64,000 nucleotides of DNA, taken from positions 744,001-808,000 of the forward strand of contig OY253653.1 of NCBI GenBank assembly GCA_958009055.1, read 5' to 3'. A model generated the notes under the pieces. It did no database searches. It saw nothing but the letters and a program-made list of their open reading frames with translations, and had not been told where the DNA came from. Every line of letters begins with the position of its first letter. Position 1 is the first letter of the stretch. Position numbers and translations under genes: made by a program. The stretch comes from Choricystis sp. odSpoLacu1 (lineage: Eukaryota; Chlorophyta; Trebouxiophyceae). Below, piece by piece: positions 61,581-64,000 of the stretch.

Positions 61581-61796
61581 TTGGGTTGGTGCCCGCGTGC
61601 ACAGGGGTGGCCGAGTGTGACTGGCACAAAGGGGGTGTGCGAGGGTGGAATGCGCGGGGAGTGGCGCCCAGTCGCGAGCCGCCGACAACAAGAGAAGGGG
61701 GTCAAGCTGTGTGTGCGACGCGACGACTTGCCCGACACTCTCGCTCGCTCGTTTTTTTCTTTTCCCTCGCGCCCCCACACGCCCCTGCCTGCCACA

Positions 61797-62753
61797 ATGG
61801 CGGGCGCCACGCTTCGCAATGCGGTCAAGCGCAAGACACACAAAGAGCGGGCGCAGCCGTGAGTCGAGGGGCAGGAGGGAGAGCGGGAGTGGTGAGCGGC
61901 GGCCACGCATGCGGTGCTGTACTCACGCCCTTCCCCCTCCCCACACAGCTCTGCCCGCCGCAAACTGGGCCTGCTGGAAAAGAAGTCGGACTACAAAGCC
62001 CGCGCCGCCGACTTTCAGCGCAAGCGGGCCACGCTGGCCTCGCTGCGGCGCAAGGCGGAGCAGCGCAACCCGGACGAGTTTTACTTTGCCATGGAGAAGC
62101 AGAGGACCAAGGGGGGCGTGCACGTGACAGAGTGAGTTTGTGGTGTGGGGAGGGTTGAGAGAGAGGGAGAGAGCTGGGGTGTTGTTTCCAACCCCGTTTT
62201 CCAACCCTCACCCTCCCACAGCACCGCCGTCGCCAACAAGTACACCGCCGACGAGCTGGCCCTCATGCGCACCCAGGATGTGCGCTACGTCGCCTCCCGC
62301 GCCGCCACCGAGGCACGCAAGGTGGAGCGCGCCGCGTCCGCGCTGCACGGGGTGGGCGCGGTCGACCGCCCCCCATCCTCGCACGTTGTCTTTGTGGATG
62401 ACGCGGCAGAAGTCGTGTCATTTGACCCTGTCATCCACTTTGACACGCCCGCTGATCTGCTCAATCGCGCCCACAACCGGCCGCGCCGCGCTGCAGTGGA
62501 AAAGGCTTCGTCAACCATCACCCTCGCCCGCGGCGGCCGCGCCGACAGGGCCGCCATGAAGGCTAACAAAGCGATGGCGGCCGCGTATGCAGACGTCGAG
62601 AGGCGGAAGGCCAAGGTGGCGGCGTTGTTGCGGGTGGAGGAGGCGTTGAGAACACGGGGCGCGCTGCAGGGGAAGGGGAGGGCGCGGAGGGTGACCGCCA
62701 AGGGGTCGGGCGAGGGGGCGGTGTACAAGTGGGCTAAAGTGAGGAAGCGGTAG
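61797..62753 (+). CDS. UTP11: UTP11 small-subunit processome protein
   Basis: U3 snoRNP-associated nucleolar protein. Exons 61797-61858, 61949-62131 and 62222-62753, each intron 90 nt; junctions are phase 2 and close without gaps. [60 protein letters not shown] and [20 protein letters not shown] match UTP11; the C-terminus is basic ([10 protein letters not shown]). About 258 aa. Confidence 0.95.
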
Positions 62754-62952
62754 GAGAAGATATGTTTTGATCTGCTGTTTTTTGTGTGTCACGACCTGTG
62801 TGTGTTTTTTTCACGGAAGAGAGAGGCAGGAGACGGGCACACCGCCGCCTCCAATCCTGGAGGAGCGTGGTCGTCACTCGTCCGCTCTCCCCGCCCCCTC
62901 CCCTCCCCTCTCCACACACACGCACGCACACAGACACTCACACACACCAGCC
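62754..62952. other. Intergenic region between UTP11 and exonuclease genes
   Basis: 199 bp, same strand on both sides. T-runs after the UTP11 stop give way to a CT/CA-rich leader before the next ATG. No element assigned. Confidence 0.4.
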
Positions 62953-63619
62953 ATGGCCTCCCAACCCTTCCCCCCCCCCCACCCACTTCTGCATCGACGT
63001 CGAGTGCGTCGCCACGGGCACGTCCCACGGCGACCGCGCCGTCGCGCACGTCGCCCTCGTCGACGCCTACGAACGCGTCCTGCTGAATGTGATAGTCAAG
63101 CCGTCCCTCCCCGTCGTGTCTTACCTCACGCCGTTGACGGGGCTGACGGCCGATGTCGTCGCGACACGAGGCGTTCCGCTCGACGCGGCGCTCACCCTCC
63201 TCCGCTCCGTGCTGCCCCGCGACGTGACCCTGGTGGGCCAAAACATTGGGCAGGATGTGGCCTGGCTGGGGCTCAAAGAAGGGGTCGACTTTGGGGGACT
63301 GATCGATTTGACGGGTCTGTTCCGTGTGTGGAACCCACGCTTTTCGTCGTACAGTGTGTTAGGTCAGGACCACCTGGCGTCCGTGCTGCTGGGGTGGCCT
63401 CCTTCACAGCATGACGCCGCCACAGACGCCGTCAAATCCATTCGCCTGTTCAACCTGCACACCGCGATGACAGCGGATCCTGGCGCCCGCGCGCAAGCCG
63501 AGGCCGCCCTGCTCGCCTCTTCCCCCGAGCCTTCCTTTGCCAAGCGCCACCCCAGCTTTGAAGGGGTGTGCATGGGCAACCGCAAAACGTGCACGTGCGG
63601 GGCCCCGTTCTTTGGGTGA
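62953..63619 (+). CDS. DEDDh 3'-5' exonuclease (REX4/ISG20-like)
   Basis: About 221 aa. Exo I FCIDVECVATG (catalytic Asp and Glu), the block VVSYLTPLTGLTADVV, Exo II VGQNIGQDVAWLGL (catalytic Asp) and Exo III QHDAATDAVKSIRLF (His and Asp) define a DEDDh RNase of the RNA-exonuclease type. The end carries CTCGAPFFG, a short Cys motif. The frame set by the ATG at 62953 must shift by one at the C11 run (62970-62980), before THFCIDVE. Substrate unknown; REX-type enzymes trim rRNA or snoRNA. Confidence 0.8.
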
Positions 63620-63740
63620 TGCAAATGAAAAAAAAAAAATTGGTGGTGTTTCTGTTTTTGTTTTACTTTTTGGTTTTTGTCCTTGCAAACGCGTCTTTTT
63701 TTACAGAGCTCAACAAAACGCACCCCATTCTACACCTTCC

Positions 63741-64000
63741 TCACGGTGCCGGCTGCGGTGGCGGCGGCACCGGCGCCCCATACACGTGCAAAATTTTGCG
63801 CGCGCTGTCCACCCACGCCTGCGGCTCCCACCGGGCCGCCTCCGCCGCTTCATCTGCTGCGGCTTCAGCTTCAGCGGCGGCTGCCTCGGCGGCGGCGTGG
63901 CAGGCGGCGGTGGTGGTGGCGAGGATTTCGTCAAGCAGGGTGGTGGGTGGAGTGTTGGTGGTGGTGGGGGCGGGGGCAGCAGTAGCGTCGGCTTGCACCT
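63741..64000 (-). CDS. 3' end of an unidentified gene
   Basis: The last 86 codons or so of a reading frame entering from the right edge. Visible: an Asp/Glu/Ala-rich helix and the C-terminal WVDSARKILHVYGAPVPPPP before the stop at 63741. Too little to name. Convergent with the exonuclease gene (121 bp). Confidence 0.5.
   Translation of the reverse strand, partial: VQADATAAPAPTTTNTPPTTLLDEILATTTAACHAAAEAAAAEAEAAADEAAEAARWEPQAWVDSARKILHVYGAPVPPPPQPAP

Noticed and set aside
1..64000. Insertion sequences, transposons, prophage or operon-type prokaryotic features
   Set aside because: No transposase, integrase, LTR or terminal repeat was seen; introns and gene content are nuclear eukaryotic throughout.

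Overview
The window is nuclear DNA of a compact, very GC-rich green alga (Viridiplantae, most likely a chlorophyte). Evidence: spliceosomal GT-AG introns; eukaryotic housekeeping genes (eS17, eIF3f, GET4, SCYL1, DIMT1, LTV1, UTP11, ALG1, a P5A-ATPase); and a plastid set typical of the green lineage (a CP26-like antenna protein, TL29, PAM71-type GDT1, an FLU-like regulator, TOC75, bS20c, plastid GPDH, LSD1-type zinc-finger and MYB-CC PHR/PSR1 proteins). I cannot name the species. About 36 genes fit in 64 kb (roughly 1.8 kb per gene). Intergenic gaps are mostly 20-450 bp and many neighbours are divergent or convergent. Introns are few, short (mostly 83-335 nt) and crowded at the 5' ends of genes.

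Layout. 1-9.7 kb: P5A-ATPase (-, truncated by the window start), ALG1 (+), eS17 (-), NRDE2 (+), CP26-like antenna (-). 9.8-20 kb: TWD40-2 of the TSET/TPLATE complex (-), CHZ-type histone chaperone (-), then ATG18, PAM71-like and GLY1-type GPDH (all +). 20.5-28 kb: LSD1-like, TL29, a five-pass membrane protein and DIMT1 (all -), DNAJC8 (+), ERV1 (-). 28-36.7 kb: SCYL1 (+), a degenerate FtsZ-family protein and NUDCD2 in very tight tandem (-), a broken DUF218 gene (-), acetate kinase (+), bS20c (-). 36.8-46.4 kb: eIF3f (+), PHR/PSR1-like factor (-), a giant SAP-domain/tandem D-Ala-D-Ala-ligase-like protein (+), a small unknown (-). 46.4-47.5 kb: the longest gene-free stretch. 47.5-64 kb: PPR-cyclin protein (-), GET4 (-), FLU-like FLP (+), FTSH4 (-), LTV1 (+), a lumenal protein (-), TOC75 (-), UTP11 (+), a DEDDh exonuclease (+), and the 3' end of an unidentified gene (-).

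The most interesting item is the 40.0-45.4 kb gene. An N-terminal transit-like exon and about four SAP-type DNA-binding motifs precede a tandem Ddl module with the plant plastid DDL architecture, but the catalytic motifs of both halves are gone. This suggests a peptidoglycan-derived pseudoenzyme recruited to nucleic acid. A second degenerate bacterial-type plastid protein, an FtsZ relative, starts 20 nt after the NUDCD2 stop, a spacing that suggests a dicistronic transcript.

Caveat: at least eleven otherwise conserved genes carry one or more frame breaks, nearly all at G/C homopolymers of about 7-11 nt or at (GC)n runs. I read these mainly as assembly indels and annotate through them. Exon borders come from splice signals plus family similarity recalled from memory, with no alignment or RNA data.
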